From: DASRIA01 sp963724065
Lineage (GTDB): Bacteria; Actinomycetota; Thermoleophilia; Solirubrobacterales; JBBDJG01
DNA: 64,000 nucleotides
Reading direction: 5' to 3'
Assembly (NCBI GenBank): GCA_963724065.1
Contig: CAVRTB010000003.1
Span: forward strand, 310,001-374,000
Part shown: positions 1 through 8,876 of the stretch, piece after piece
How the letters are laid out: every line of letters begins with the position of its first letter
Numbering within the stretch: the first letter of the stretch is position 1
Notes under the pieces: model-generated
Told to the model about the DNA's origin: nothing
The model's database searches: none
What the model saw: only the letters and a program-made list of their open reading frames with translations
Made by a program: the position numbers and the translations under genes

Positions 1-494
1 TCGAGGGCAGTTACACGGGGTTCACCGACCGTCCCGGTTACGCGAACGCCCGCGAGATCGCCGAGGACGTCATGTCCGCGTACATCGACGACAACCTCGA
101 TCGGGTCGAGATCTTCTACAACGGCTACATCTCACCCCTCACCCAAGAGGTCCGGCGCGAGACGCTCCTCCCCCTCCAGCAGGCGACGATCCTGGAGGCG
201 CAGGAGGACGAGGACGACGCGGACAACGGTCATCACGCGCTCGTCGAGTACGAGCCCGACCCCGAGCAGATCCTCAAGCGCTTGATCCCCGACTACGTCG
301 AGATCTCGGTCTTCCGGGCGCTGCTCGAGTCCACGGCGTCGGAGCACGGCGCGCGCATGACCGCGATGCGCAGTGCGTCCGACAACGCCGGAGACCTGAT
401 CGAGAGCCTCACGCTGCAGATGAACCGCGCGAGGCAAGCCGAAATTACTCAAGAAATCATGGAAGTGGTCGCCGGCGCCGAGGCGCTCGGCTAG
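1..494 (+). CDS. atpG: ATP synthase F1 subunit gamma, C-terminal part
   Basis: The reading frame is open from base 3, so this is the 3' part of a gene that begins outside the window. It encodes the central rotor stalk of F1, which couples proton flow through F0 to ATP synthesis at the beta subunits. The visible 163 or so residues contain GFTDRPGYANAREIAED, the long helical region ending TQEIMEVVAGAEALG, and the conserved NRARQAEITQEI segment that packs inside the alpha3beta3 ring. A 40-residue acidic insertion rich in Glu and Asp lies in the middle. The stop is followed 17 bases later by atpD, in the standard atp operon order gamma-beta-epsilon. Identification is firm from motif and context. 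Confidence 0.96.
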   Translation, partial: EGSYTGFTDRPGYANAREIAEDVMSAYIDDNLDRVEIFYNGYISPLTQEVRRETLLPLQQATILEAQEDEDDADNGHHALVEYEPDPEQILKRLIPDYVEISVFRALLESTASEHGARMTAMRSASDNAGDLIESLTLQMNRARQAEITQEIMEVVAGAEALG

Positions 495-511
495 ACCGCA
501 AAGGAGACAAC

Positions 512-1912
512 GTGGAAGCCGCAACGCAGACGAAGAACGTGGGCCGCATCGAAGAGATCCAGGGCGTCGTGATCGAGGCCGTGTTCCCCGAGAGCCTGCC
601 CGAGATCAACCACGCGATCACCGTCGATCGCGGTGACGCCGGGACGCTCGTCTGCGAGGTGCAGCAGCACCTGGGCGACGACCGCGTTCGCGCTGTCGCG
701 ATGGACATCACCGACGGGCTCGCGCGCGGCACGGAGGTGGTCGACACCGGCGGGCCGATCACCGTCCCCGTCGGGGAGGCGACCCTCGGGCGGATGTTCA
801 ACCTGCTCGGCGACCCGATCGACCTCGGCGAGCCCGTGCAGACGGAGGAGCGCTGGCCGATCCACCGCGACGCGCCCGACGTCGAGAATCTGACGCCGAC
901 CACCGAGATCCTCGAGACGGGGATCAAGGTCATCGACCTCCTGGCGCCCTATGCGAAGGGCGGCAAGGTCGGCCTGTTCGGGGGCGCAGGTGTTGGGAAG
1001 ACCGTGATCATCATGGAGCTGATCAACAACATCGCGAAGCAGCACGGTGGGTTGTCGGCCTTCTGCGGAGTGGGCGAGCGCACGCGCGAGGGCAATGAGC
1101 TCTGGAACGAGATGAAGGAGTCCGGAGTGCTCGACAAGACGATGCTCGTCTTCGGGCAGATGAACGAGCCCCCCGGGGCACGCATGCGCGTCGCCCTGTC
1201 CGGCCTCACGATGGCGGAGTACTTCCGCGAGCAGGGCGGCCAGGACGTGCTGCTGTTCATCGACAACATCTTCCGGTTCGTGCAGGCGGGCTCCGAGGTC
1301 TCGGCGCTGCTCGGGCGCATGCCCTCGCAGGTCGGCTACCAGCCCACGCTCGAGACCGAGATGGGTCAGCTCCAGGAGCGGATCACCTCGACCCGGAAGG
1401 GCTCGGTGACGTCGGTGCAGGCGATCTACGTGCCCGCGGACGACCTCACCGACCCCGCGCCGGCATCGGTGTTCGCGCACCTCAACGCGACGACGACGCT
1501 CTCCCGGGCGATCTCCGAGAAGGGGATCTACCCGGCGGTCGACCCGCTCGACTCGACCTCGACGATCCTCAAGCCGGACATCCTCGGCGAGGAGCACTTC
1601 CAGGTCGCGAACTCGGTCAAGGAGATGCTCCAGCGTTATCGCGAGCTGCAGGACATCATCGCGATCCTCGGGATCGACGAGCTCTCCGACGAGGACAAGC
1701 TGACCGTGCAGCGCGCGCGCAAGGTCGAGCGCTTCCTTTCGCAGCCGTTCTTCGTGGCGGAGGCCTTCACCGGCCGGTCCGGCGAGTATGTGCCCGTCGC
1801 CGAGACGATCCGCGGCTTCAAGGAGATCATCGAGGGCCGCCACGACGACGTGCCCGAGCGCGCCTTCTTCATGAAGGGCGGCATCGATCAGGTCACGGAG
1901 GGCGAGGGCTAG
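512..1912 (+). CDS. atpD: ATP synthase F1 subunit beta
   Basis: Catalytic nucleotide-binding subunit of F1. The 466-residue product is full length for the family. It has the Walker A motif GGAGVGKT at residues 157-164, the Walker B region VLLFIDNIFRF, the catalytic GERTREGNEL segment, and the C-terminal helical domain containing IAILGIDELSDEDK (DELSEED-like). The start is GTG preceded by AAAGGAGA at 499-506, a good ribosome-binding site. It lies between atpG and atpC, and its TAG stop shares a base with the GTG start of atpC, implying coupled translation. Confidence 0.98.
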   Translation: MEAATQTKNVGRIEEIQGVVIEAVFPESLPEINHAITVDRGDAGTLVCEVQQHLGDDRVRAVAMDITDGLARGTEVVDTGGPITVPVGEATLGRMFNLLGDPIDLGEPVQTEERWPIHRDAPDVENLTPTTEILETGIKVIDLLAPYAKGGKVGLFGGAGVGKTVIIMELINNIAKQHGGLSAFCGVGERTREGNELWNEMKESGVLDKTMLVFGQMNEPPGARMRVALSGLTMAEYFREQGGQDVLLFIDNIFRFVQAGSEVSALLGRMPSQVGYQPTLETEMGQLQERITSTRKGSVTSVQAIYVPADDLTDPAPASVFAHLNATTTLSRAISEKGIYPAVDPLDSTSTILKPDILGEEHFQVANSVKEMLQRYRELQDIIAILGIDELSDEDKLTVQRARKVERFLSQPFFVAEAFTGRSGEYVPVAETIRGFKEIIEGRHDDVPERAFFMKGGIDQVTEGEG

Positions 1913-2337
1913 TGGCTCGCACACCGTTCCCGGTCGAGGTGCTGACCCCCGAGGGTCAGGTCTTCGCGGGCGACGTGGAGATGCTCTCGACGCGCACCGA
2001 GGTCGGGGAGATCGGCGTGCTGGCCAACCACACCCCCCTGCTCGCGATGCTGAAACCCTCCGATCTGCGCCTGCATCTCAGCGAATCCGAGGTCAAGCAC
2101 TTCGCGCAGGGCGAGGGCTACCTACAGGTGCACGACAATCACGCCCTGGTGCTCGTCGAGGACTGCTTCGAGCCGGACCGGATCGACCGCGCGGAGCAGG
2201 AGGAGCGCATCCGCAAGGCCGAGGAGGTACTGGCCGACGCAAAGACCCCCGCGGACCTCGCCAGCGCCCGCTGTCAACAGGCCCTGCGCGACAAGCGCCG
2301 CGCCGAGACGTTCCTGCGCATCGCCGCCGGCGAGTAG
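1912..2337 (+). CDS. atpC: ATP synthase F1 subunit epsilon
   Basis: Central-stalk subunit that regulates ATP hydrolysis. The 141-residue product has the N-terminal beta-sandwich (FPVEVLTPEGQVFAGDVEML, then GEIGVLANHTPLLAML) and a C-terminal helical hairpin rich in Glu, Arg and Ala (residues about 88-140), so it is the two-domain form. The GTG start overlaps the atpD stop by one base. It ends the atp operon: the next gene is convergent and only five bases away, with no obvious terminator between. Confidence 0.96.
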   Translation: MARTPFPVEVLTPEGQVFAGDVEMLSTRTEVGEIGVLANHTPLLAMLKPSDLRLHLSESEVKHFAQGEGYLQVHDNHALVLVEDCFEPDRIDRAEQEERIRKAEEVLADAKTPADLASARCQQALRDKRRAETFLRIAAGE

Positions 2338-2342
2338 CGCTC

Positions 2343-2582
2343 TCACCCCGCGGGATGCCGGCCCGTACGGTCGCTCCACATCTCCCACGACGCATCGCGC
2401 CGTAGGCGCCTGGGAGGCTGGTGCGGCGGATCTCGCGCCTGCCATCGCACGGCCGCAGCCAACGCTCCGCAGATGAAGAGGTTGAGGCTCACCGACTCCG
2501 CACCCGCCGCTTCGACGAGGTCTTCGTGCAGGCTGATCGGCATCCGTACGAGCACCCGGCCTCCTGGTCTTCCGTCTCGCAT
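2343..2582 (-). CDS. small ribbon-helix-helix (HicB/Arc-like) DNA-binding protein
   Basis: A 79-residue protein whose first 45 residues read RVLVRMPISLHEDLVEAA followed by SVSLNLFICGALAAAV. This matches the ribbon-helix-helix pattern of HicB-type and other antitoxin C-terminal domains: a strand RMPxSLH, helix A, then VSLN opening helix B. The remaining 30 residues are basic, Pro/Arg-rich and probably disordered. ATG at 2582 is preceded on the minus strand by AAGGTGAT, a plausible ribosome-binding site. No HicA-like or other toxin gene is visible on either side, so it looks like an orphan regulator. It is convergent with atpC. The fold call is from motif only; the target DNA is unknown. Confidence 0.7.
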   Translation of the reverse strand: MRDGRPGGRVLVRMPISLHEDLVEAAGAESVSLNLFICGALAAAVRWQARDPPHQPPRRLRRDASWEMWSDRTGRHPAG

Positions 2583-2703
2583 ATCACCTTGGTTTCTACC
2601 GGCCGAGGTGTGACGCGTGGGGCGTTTGCCCCCACGACTCCGTGCCTTTACCGTGACGCTCCGTGGAGGCGCGGGGGAAAGCGGGAAGAGGAAATCGTCA
2701 GCA

Positions 2704-2790
2704 ATAGCGCGTGCGCTATCGCCGATGTCACGGGCGCTAGCGTTGACGAAAGAGGACCTCCCCTCCCGCGCGGTGATAGCGCGGGCGCTA
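2704..2790. repeat. GC palindromes built on TAGCGC/GCGCTA
   Basis: In the 205-base gap between the ribbon-helix-helix gene and the citrate synthase gene, the perfect inverted repeat ATAGCGC-GT-GCGCTAT lies at 2704-2719. A second, TAGCGC-GG-GCGCTA, is at 2777-2790 and overlaps the citrate synthase stop codon. A third partial copy, GCGCTAGC, is at 2734-2741. They could be operators (for example for the neighbouring RHH protein), a REP-like element, or part of a terminator; there is no T tract. The rest of 2583-2703 shows nothing recognisable. Confidence 0.6.
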
Positions 2791-3906
2791 GCTCAGGTCG
2801 TCGACGTGCCGCGGAACGGCCGACACCGGGCGCGGGGGCGCGCCGACGTACTTGGCGGTCGGGCGGATCAGCCGGTTCTCGCGCTTCTGCTCCATGATGT
2901 GTGCGGACCAGCCCGCGACGCGTGCACACGTGAACATCGGGGTGAAGAGCTCGGGCGGGACCTCCGCGTGATCGAGCACGACCGCGGACCAGAACTCGAC
3001 GTTGGTCGCGAGCACGCGGTCCGGCTTGCGCGCCTGGAGCTCCGCAAGCGCGGCCTTCTCCAAGGCCTCGGCGGCCTCGAATCGCGGCGACTTGATCTCG
3101 CGGCCCGTGCGTCGCAGGACCCGCGCGCGCGGGTCCTCGGCGCGGTAGACGCGGTGCCCGAAGCCCATCAGCCGGTCGCCGCGGTCGAGCGCCTGCTTGA
3201 CCCAGCCCTGCGGGTCGCCGGTGCGCTCCACCTCGTCGAGCATCTGCAGGACGCGCGAAGGAGCGCCGCCGTGCAGCGGCCCGGACAGCGCCCCGACCGC
3301 GCCCGAGAGCGCCGCCGCGGTGTCGGCGCCGGACGACGCGATCACGCGCGCGGTGAAAGTGGATGCGTTCATTCCGTGCTCCGCGGCCGAAGTCCAGTAA
3401 GCGTCGATCGCCTTGACGTGCATGGGATCGGCCTCGCCGCGCCACCGGATCAGAAAGCGCTCAGGGATCGACTGCGCCTTGTCGACCTCGGCCTGGGGGA
3501 CGGGCGGCTGGCCGATGCCCCTCGCCGACTGCGCCACGAAGGACAGCGCCATGACGGATGCGCGCGCGAGGTCCGTGCGGGCCTGTGCGTCGGAGATGTC
3601 GATCAGCTGCCTGAGGCCCCACTCCGGCGCGAGCATGGCAAGCGCGGCCTGCACGTCCACACGCGGGTCCCCCGTGCGAACGGTGAGCGGCCACGGCTCC
3701 GCCGGCGGCAGTCCGGGGAGGTAGGCGCCGTCCACGAGCAAGCCCCAGACGTGCTCGAAGGGCACGTTGCCGACCAGGTCCTCGATGTCGACTCCGCGAT
3801 AGCGGAGCGCGCTGCCCTCCTTGTCGGGCTCGGCGATCTCGGTCGCGAACGCGACGACGCCCTCGAGGCCCGACTTGACTTCCAGCTCCTTCTCCACCGT
3901 TGCCAT
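2788..3906 (-). CDS. citrate synthase (short actinobacterial type)
   Basis: Condenses acetyl-CoA and oxaloacetate to citrate, the entry step of the TCA cycle. The 372-residue product carries GPLHGGAPSRV and GFGHRVYRAEDPRA, both active-site histidine regions, and a C-terminal segment RLIRPTAKYVG that binds substrate. ATG 3906 gives MATVEKELEVK, which aligns with the usual family start; an upstream in-frame ATG at 4002 would add 32 low-complexity residues. The catalytic Asp motif NVDF of classical enzymes reads NVEF here (Glu304), a substitution seen, as far as I recall, in short actinobacterial citrate synthases. It could also be a 2-methylcitrate synthase; sequence alone does not decide. Confidence 0.88.
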   Translation of the reverse strand: MATVEKELEVKSGLEGVVAFATEIAEPDKEGSALRYRGVDIEDLVGNVPFEHVWGLLVDGAYLPGLPPAEPWPLTVRTGDPRVDVQAALAMLAPEWGLRQLIDISDAQARTDLARASVMALSFVAQSARGIGQPPVPQAEVDKAQSIPERFLIRWRGEADPMHVKAIDAYWTSAAEHGMNASTFTARVIASSGADTAAALSGAVGALSGPLHGGAPSRVLQMLDEVERTGDPQGWVKQALDRGDRLMGFGHRVYRAEDPRARVLRRTGREIKSPRFEAAEALEKAALAELQARKPDRVLATNVEFWSAVVLDHAEVPPELFTPMFTCARVAGWSAHIMEQKRENRLIRPTAKYVGAPPRPVSAVPRHVDDLS

Positions 3907-3986
3907 CGTGGGCAGATTAGCGGGCGCCGGGCGAATGCCGTGGGAAGCGCCGATAAACTCGGCGGCAGGCCCCCGGCCCCTTTTCC

Positions 3987-5093
3987 GTGGACGAAAGAGC
4001 ACTAACCGAGCGACTGATCCGCTACGACACGTCCGATGACGAGGGCATCCGGCAGGCTGCCGGCTTCGTCAAGGGCTGGCTCGAGTCCAGGGACATACAC
4101 GTGGAGGAGCTCGAGATCCGCGGCCTCCCGGTACTGGCTGCCCGCTCCGGCGCCGCGGAGGGGCCGACCGTCGTGCTCCACGGGCACCTCGACGTGGTCC
4201 CCGCCCACGAGGAGCAGTTCGAGCCGCGCGTCGAGGGCGACCGCATCTACGGCCGCGGCGCGTACGACATGAAGGGAGCGCTGGCGGCGATGATGGGCGC
4301 GCTCGAGGAGCTGCGCAACGAGCGAGGGGTGCGGGTCGTGCTCGGCGTGGTGCCGGACGAGGAGTCCGAGGAGGAGGCCGACCGTGGCACGGAATTCCTG
4401 ATCGAGCGGGGCTTCACCGGTGACTTCGCGATCACCGGAGAGCCGACCGACCTGCACGTCGGCGTCCAGGCCAAGGGAGTGCTCGCGATGCGGCTCGAGG
4501 TCCGCGGGACCTCGGCGCACGGCGCGACGCCCTGGCTCGGGGACAACGCGATCCTCAAGGCGCTCGACGCGTTCCGCGCGATCGAGTCCCTGCCGTTCAC
4601 GCGCGAGAGCTCGGACCTGTTCGCGCGGCCCTCCATCAACCTCGGCCGCATCCTCGGCGGCGACGCGCTCAACAAGGTTCCGGACCGGTGCTTCATCGAC
4701 GTGGACATCCGCTATCTGCCGGGCCAGGAGTCAGCCGACATCCGGGCCCAGGTCGCGGAGCTGCCGGACGTCGAGGTGATCGCGCAGTTCCACCGCGTCC
4801 CGGCGATCGTCGATCGCAACAATCCGTTCGTCCGCGTGTTGAGCGAGAGCGTGTCCGCCTTTCTCGACTCCGAGACGATCAGCGTCGGCCGCGACGGGGC
4901 CTCCGATGCGATCTGCTTCATGAACGCCGGCGTCCCGGCGGTCGAGTTCGGCCCCGTGGGCGGCGGCCACCACGGCCCCGCCGAGTGGGTCTCCGCAAGC
5001 TCCCTCGAAAGCTACCGGCGAACGCTCGTGGACTTCGTGCAGCGGATCCCCGACGAGCTGACCGGCGACAAGCCGAACCTCCGCATTGCTTAA
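3987..5093 (+). CDS. M20 family metallopeptidase (ArgE/DapE/ACY1-like)
   Basis: A 368-residue zinc-dependent amidohydrolase or peptidase of the M20 family. Family motifs are in order: HGHLDVVPA (first metal ligand and catalytic Asp), GRGAYDMKGALAA (bridging Asp), PDEESEEE (catalytic Glu and metal ligand), the dimerisation domain from about residue 165, and GGGHHGPAEWV near the C terminus with the last His ligand. Substrate is not predictable; acetylornithine or succinyl-diaminopimelate deacylases and dipeptidases share this fold. Start is GTG. The 3' end overlaps the TTG start of the next gene by eight bases, suggesting coupled translation with the LCP gene. Confidence 0.88.
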   Translation: MDERALTERLIRYDTSDDEGIRQAAGFVKGWLESRDIHVEELEIRGLPVLAARSGAAEGPTVVLHGHLDVVPAHEEQFEPRVEGDRIYGRGAYDMKGALAAMMGALEELRNERGVRVVLGVVPDEESEEEADRGTEFLIERGFTGDFAITGEPTDLHVGVQAKGVLAMRLEVRGTSAHGATPWLGDNAILKALDAFRAIESLPFTRESSDLFARPSINLGRILGGDALNKVPDRCFIDVDIRYLPGQESADIRAQVAELPDVEVIAQFHRVPAIVDRNNPFVRVLSESVSAFLDSETISVGRDGASDAICFMNAGVPAVEFGPVGGGHHGPAEWVSASSLESYRRTLVDFVQRIPDELTGDKPNLRIA

Positions 5094-6504
5094 GAAGTCC
5101 TTCCTCGGGGCCCTGGTGATCGTGATCGTCGCGGCGGGCGCGACGACGTCCACCGCGCTGCTCGTGCTCGACGACACGGTCGACAAGTTCAAGCCGCCGG
5201 TCGGCGGGACCGGGAAGGAGCTCAGCGCGGTCACCAGCGGGAGCCCGCAGACGATCATGATCGCCGGCTCCGACCGCCGCCACGGGGACAAGAAGCTCGG
5301 CCTGAAGGCGCGCTCGGACACGATCATCCTCGCGCGCATCGACCCCGGGAAAGGCGTCGCGCTGCTCTCGCTGCCCCGTGACCTGAAGGTGGAGATCCCC
5401 GGCCACGGGACCGACAAGCTGAACGTCGCCTACACGCTCGGCGGGCCCAAGCTCTCGATCAAGACGGTCAAGCAGCTCACCGGCCTCGCGATCAACCACT
5501 ACGTCGACGTCAGCTTCCACGGGTTCGCGGAGGGCGTGAACGCGCTCGGTTGTGTGTACGTCGACATCGACCGCCGCTACTTCAACAACAACGCCGGCCT
5601 CGGCTTCGGACAGAACTACGCGATCATCAACGTGAAGCCCGGCTATCAGAAGATGTGCGGGCAGCGGGCGCTCGAGTACGTGCGCTACCGGCACACGGAC
5701 AACGACATCGTGCGCGGCGCGCGCCAGCAGGACTTCCTGCGTCAGGTGCGCTCGCAGGTGACCGCGCGCAAGCTGCTGGACAACGTCGACAAGATGATCG
5801 ACATCTTCGCCGACAACACGCGCTCGGACATCCAGTCGACGGGCGCTCTGCGGCGGCTCCTGCGGCTGATGCTCGGCGTGAGCAACAAGCCGATCAAGCA
5901 GGTCAAGTTCCACGGGCGCCTCGGCGAGTCCTACGTCACGGCGAGCCCCCCGCAGATCAAGGCGGCGACGCGCCAGTTCCTTTACCTGCGCCCGGCGAAG
6001 GGGCCGCTGAACAAGACGCGCAAGCGCTCCAAGACGGCCCGCAAGGGCAAGTCGGGCGGCGCGAGCGCGAACCTCGCCGACTTCACCGTCGCGAGCCGTG
6101 GCCAGGGCCAGATCGCCAAGGACCGCGTCGGGTTCCCGGTCTACTACCCGCGCAAGCTCGTGAAGGGCTCCTCCTACGCCGAGGACGCGCCGCGGACCTA
6201 CACGATCACGTCCACGAGCGACAGGCGATACCGCGCCTACAAGATGGTGGTCTTCACCGGCTACATCGGCGAGTACTACGGCCTCCAGGGAACCTCCTGG
6301 CGCGATCCGCCGATCCTCCAGCACCCATCCGAGACGCGCAAGATCCGCGGTCGTGAGTACAAGCTCTATTACAACGGTGACCGGCTGCGGATGGTCGCCT
6401 GGCAGACCGATCGCGGCGCATACTGGATCTCGAACACGCTGCTCCAGACCCTCTCCGCGAAGGAGATGCTGGGAGTCGCGCGCTCGCTGGTGAGGACGCG
6501 ATAG
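5086..6504 (+). CDS. LytR-CpsA-Psr (LCP) family cell-wall glycopolymer ligase
   Basis: Membrane-anchored phosphotransferase that attaches polysaccharides or teichoic-acid-like polymers from lipid carriers to peptidoglycan. Residues about 5-28 form the N-terminal membrane anchor. The LCP domain follows (about 55-300), with RSDTIILARIDP, LSLPRDLKVEIPG, the helix containing KLNVAYTLGG, and RYRHTDNDIVRGARQQDFLR, which supplies the conserved arginines and aspartates binding pyrophosphate and Mg. A basic linker (about 303-325) precedes a C-terminal domain of unclear function. Start is TTG inside the 3' end of the M20 gene. The downstream UDP-sugar dehydrogenase and nucleotidyltransferases fit a surface-polysaccharide role. 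Confidence 0.9.
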   Translation: MLKKSFLGALVIVIVAAGATTSTALLVLDDTVDKFKPPVGGTGKELSAVTSGSPQTIMIAGSDRRHGDKKLGLKARSDTIILARIDPGKGVALLSLPRDLKVEIPGHGTDKLNVAYTLGGPKLSIKTVKQLTGLAINHYVDVSFHGFAEGVNALGCVYVDIDRRYFNNNAGLGFGQNYAIINVKPGYQKMCGQRALEYVRYRHTDNDIVRGARQQDFLRQVRSQVTARKLLDNVDKMIDIFADNTRSDIQSTGALRRLLRLMLGVSNKPIKQVKFHGRLGESYVTASPPQIKAATRQFLYLRPAKGPLNKTRKRSKTARKGKSGGASANLADFTVASRGQGQIAKDRVGFPVYYPRKLVKGSSYAEDAPRTYTITSTSDRRYRAYKMVVFTGYIGEYYGLQGTSWRDPPILQHPSETRKIRGREYKLYYNGDRLRMVAWQTDRGAYWISNTLLQTLSAKEMLGVARSLVRTR

Positions 6505-6540
6505 TCAAGTTGTCCGTGGTGCGACCGATATGGTGCGAGC

Positions 6541-7833
6541 ATGTCTGAGAGACCTCCGATCGGAGTGATCGGCGTGGGCTGGGTCGGCCTCGTGACCGGC
6601 GCGTGCTTTGCCGAGTTGGGCCATCACGTCTGGCTGCGGGACATCGATCAGGGCAAGATCGAGTCTCTGCGCGGCGGCGACGTCCCGATCTATGAGCCGG
6701 GCCTTGCCGACCTCGTGAAGCGCAACCTGGAGCGCCTTCACTTCCAGCTCGACGTGGCGCCGCTGATGGAGCACGCGCGCCTGCTGTTCGTGTGCGTCGA
6801 CACGCCGCCCACCTATTCGGGCGACGCCGACCTCTCGCGCGTGCAGTCCGTGATCGAGGAGCTCCCGTCCTCGTCCGAGCACGCGATCGTGATGAAGAGC
6901 ACCGTGCCCGTGGGCACCGGCGCGAACGTCGCGCGGCGCATGTCGGAGCTCGGCAAGCCGGACTTCGGCTACGCGTCCAACCCCGAGTTCCTGAAAGAGG
7001 GCTCGGCGGTCGCGGACTTCATGAGCCCGGATCGCGTCGTGGTCGGGGGGGACCCGCGCTGGCCCTGGGCCGCGGACGCCGTCGCCAAGCTCTACGAGCC
7101 GCTCGACGGGCCGGTCGTGCGCACGGACGTGGCGTCGGCCGAGATGGTCAAGCTCGCCTCCAACGCCTTCCTCGCCACGAAGATCTCCTTCATCAACGAG
7201 ATCGCGAACGTCTGCGAGGAGGTCGGCGCGGACGTCAAGGAGGTCGCCGGGGGCATGGGTCTCGACCCTCGCATCGGCGCCAGCTTCCTGAACGCCGGGG
7301 TCGGCTTCGGGGGCTCATGTTTTCCGAAGGACGTGTCAGCGCTGAAACAGCTGGCCGGCAACTCCGGCTACCACTTCCAGCTGTTGACCGCCGTGATCGA
7401 GGTGAACGAGCTCCAGAAGCGGCGCGTCGTGAGCAAGCTGAAGAAGCACCTCGGGTCCCTGGTCGGCAAGCACGTCGGCCTGCTCGGCCTCGCGTTCAAG
7501 CCGAACACGGACGACATGCGAGAGGCTTCGAGCGTCGTGCTCGCCGCGCGCCTCCAGGGCGAGGGAGCGATCGTGAAGGCCTACGACCCGGTCGCGGAGG
7601 AGCGCGCGCACGAGCTGCTGACCGGCGTCGAGATGTGCGACACGGCGCTCGACGCGGTCGAGGGCGTGGACGCTGCGGTGATCGTCACGGAGTGGCCCGA
7701 GTTCGGGGACCTCGACCTCGGCGAGGTCAAGCGCCGGATGGCGAACCCGGTGATCGTGGACGGCCGCAACATGCTGGACCCGGACGATGTGAGACGCGCG
7801 GGCTTCGTCTACGAGGGCATCGGCCGAACCTAA
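6541..7833 (+). CDS. UDP-glucose/GDP-mannose 6-dehydrogenase family
   Basis: A 430-residue NAD-dependent four-electron dehydrogenase, probably oxidising UDP-glucose to UDP-glucuronate (GDP-mannose or UDP-N-acetyl sugars are alternatives). It has an N-terminal Rossmann domain with GVIGVGWVGLVTG, the KSTVPVGTG region, the catalytic cysteine motif GVGFGGSCFPKDVSAL, and a C-terminal UDP-binding domain with GLAFKPNTDDMREAS. A TATGGT box at 6529-6534 sits six bases before the ATG, so the mRNA may be leaderless. It begins a sugar-nucleotide cluster running to about 12.3 kb. Confidence 0.9.
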   Translation: MSERPPIGVIGVGWVGLVTGACFAELGHHVWLRDIDQGKIESLRGGDVPIYEPGLADLVKRNLERLHFQLDVAPLMEHARLLFVCVDTPPTYSGDADLSRVQSVIEELPSSSEHAIVMKSTVPVGTGANVARRMSELGKPDFGYASNPEFLKEGSAVADFMSPDRVVVGGDPRWPWAADAVAKLYEPLDGPVVRTDVASAEMVKLASNAFLATKISFINEIANVCEEVGADVKEVAGGMGLDPRIGASFLNAGVGFGGSCFPKDVSALKQLAGNSGYHFQLLTAVIEVNELQKRRVVSKLKKHLGSLVGKHVGLLGLAFKPNTDDMREASSVVLAARLQGEGAIVKAYDPVAEERAHELLTGVEMCDTALDAVEGVDAAVIVTEWPEFGDLDLGEVKRRMANPVIVDGRNMLDPDDVRRAGFVYEGIGRT

Positions 7834-7861
7834 CCGGTCGTCCACCTACTCTCTGCACGAC

Positions 7862-8851
7862 ATGCAGGCCCTGATCCTCGCCGGAGGCGAAGGCACGCGG
7901 CTGAGACCGCTGACGTCGGCGATCCCGAAGCCGGTCGTGTCGCTCGTGAACCGGCCCTTCATCTCCTACATGCTCGACTGGCTCGAGCATCACGACTTCG
8001 ACGACATCGTGATGTCGTGCGGCTTCCTCGCCGACGGCGTGCGCAGCGTGCTCGGGTCGGGCGACCGCGAGGGCATCCGGATCCGCTACGTCGACGAGCC
8101 ACAGGCGCTCGGGACGGCTGGGCCGGTGAAGCTCGCCGAGCCGATACTCGACGAGCGCTTCGCCGTGCTGAACGGCGACATCCTCACGGACATCGACCTG
8201 ACCTCGGTGCTCGCGTTCCACGAGGGCCGGGGCGCGCGCGTGACGCTCACGCTCACGCCGGTCGAGGATCCGTCGTCGTACGGCGTGATCCTGACCGACG
8301 ACGACGGACACGTCGAGGCGTTCATCGAGAAGCCCCAGGGCGAGGCTCCCAGCAACCTGATCAACGCCGGCATCTACGTGTTGGAGCGCGAGGTCGTGGG
8401 CGAGATACCGGCGGGCCGCGCGGTGTCCTTCGAGCGTGAAGTGTTCCCGTCGCTGGTCGGCGAGGGATTGCATGGACTCGCGCGGGAGGGCTATTGGCTC
8501 GACATCGGCACCCTCGACCGCTACCTCCAGGCGACCCGCGACATCCTCGTCGGCGAGGTGACGACGGAGGCCGGGCCCGGCTTCGGGCCGGGGACGGGGG
8601 TCGATCCGCGGGCGCAGGTTTTCGACCCCGTGCTGACGGGCTCCTCCTGTGAGATCGCGGCCGAGGCCGAGGTCGGGCCCGACGTGACGCTGGGCGAGCG
8701 TTGCACGATCGGCCCGGGGGCCGTCGTGCGCAATGCGTCCCTGCACGACGGCGCCACGATCGCGGAGAGCGCGGTCGTCGTCCACGCGATCGTCGGGCCG
8801 GGCGCCGCGGTCTCCGCGGGCGAGCGTCTCGAGTCGGCGATCGTGGCGTGA
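7862..8851 (+). CDS. NDP-sugar pyrophosphorylase (mannose-1-P guanylyltransferase-like)
   Basis: A 329-residue enzyme that activates a sugar 1-phosphate with an NTP. The N-terminal half has the nucleotide-binding signature LAGGEGTRLRPLT, then KPVVSLVNRPF and VLNGDILTDIDL (metal-binding Asp). From about residue 230 there are hexapeptide repeats typical of a left-handed beta-helix, with DPRAQVFDPVLTGSS and IGPGAVVRNASL. Sugar and base specificity cannot be assigned; GDP-mannose is reasonable given the phosphomannose isomerase next door. TACTCT at 7847-7852 is a likely -10 box nine bases before the ATG. A paralogue with frameshifts is at 11357. Confidence 0.85.
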   Translation: MQALILAGGEGTRLRPLTSAIPKPVVSLVNRPFISYMLDWLEHHDFDDIVMSCGFLADGVRSVLGSGDREGIRIRYVDEPQALGTAGPVKLAEPILDERFAVLNGDILTDIDLTSVLAFHEGRGARVTLTLTPVEDPSSYGVILTDDDGHVEAFIEKPQGEAPSNLINAGIYVLEREVVGEIPAGRAVSFEREVFPSLVGEGLHGLAREGYWLDIGTLDRYLQATRDILVGEVTTEAGPGFGPGTGVDPRAQVFDPVLTGSSCEIAAEAEVGPDVTLGERCTIGPGAVVRNASLHDGATIAESAVVVHAIVGPGAAVSAGERLESAIVA

Positions 8852-8862
8852 GCCGCCGGTAC

Positions 8863-8868
8863 TAGACT
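8863..8868 (+). promoter_or_regulatory. -10 box, probably leaderless
   Basis: TAGACT lies eight bases before the ATG at 8877. Transcription starting about seven bases downstream of the box would begin at or next to the start codon. No Shine-Dalgarno sequence is present between them. Confidence 0.5.
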
Positions 8869-8876
8869 GCCGCGCG

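Noticed and set aside
491..1924. Long minus-strand frame over atpD
   Set aside because: It mirrors a confident ATP synthase beta gene and its translation has no family resemblance.
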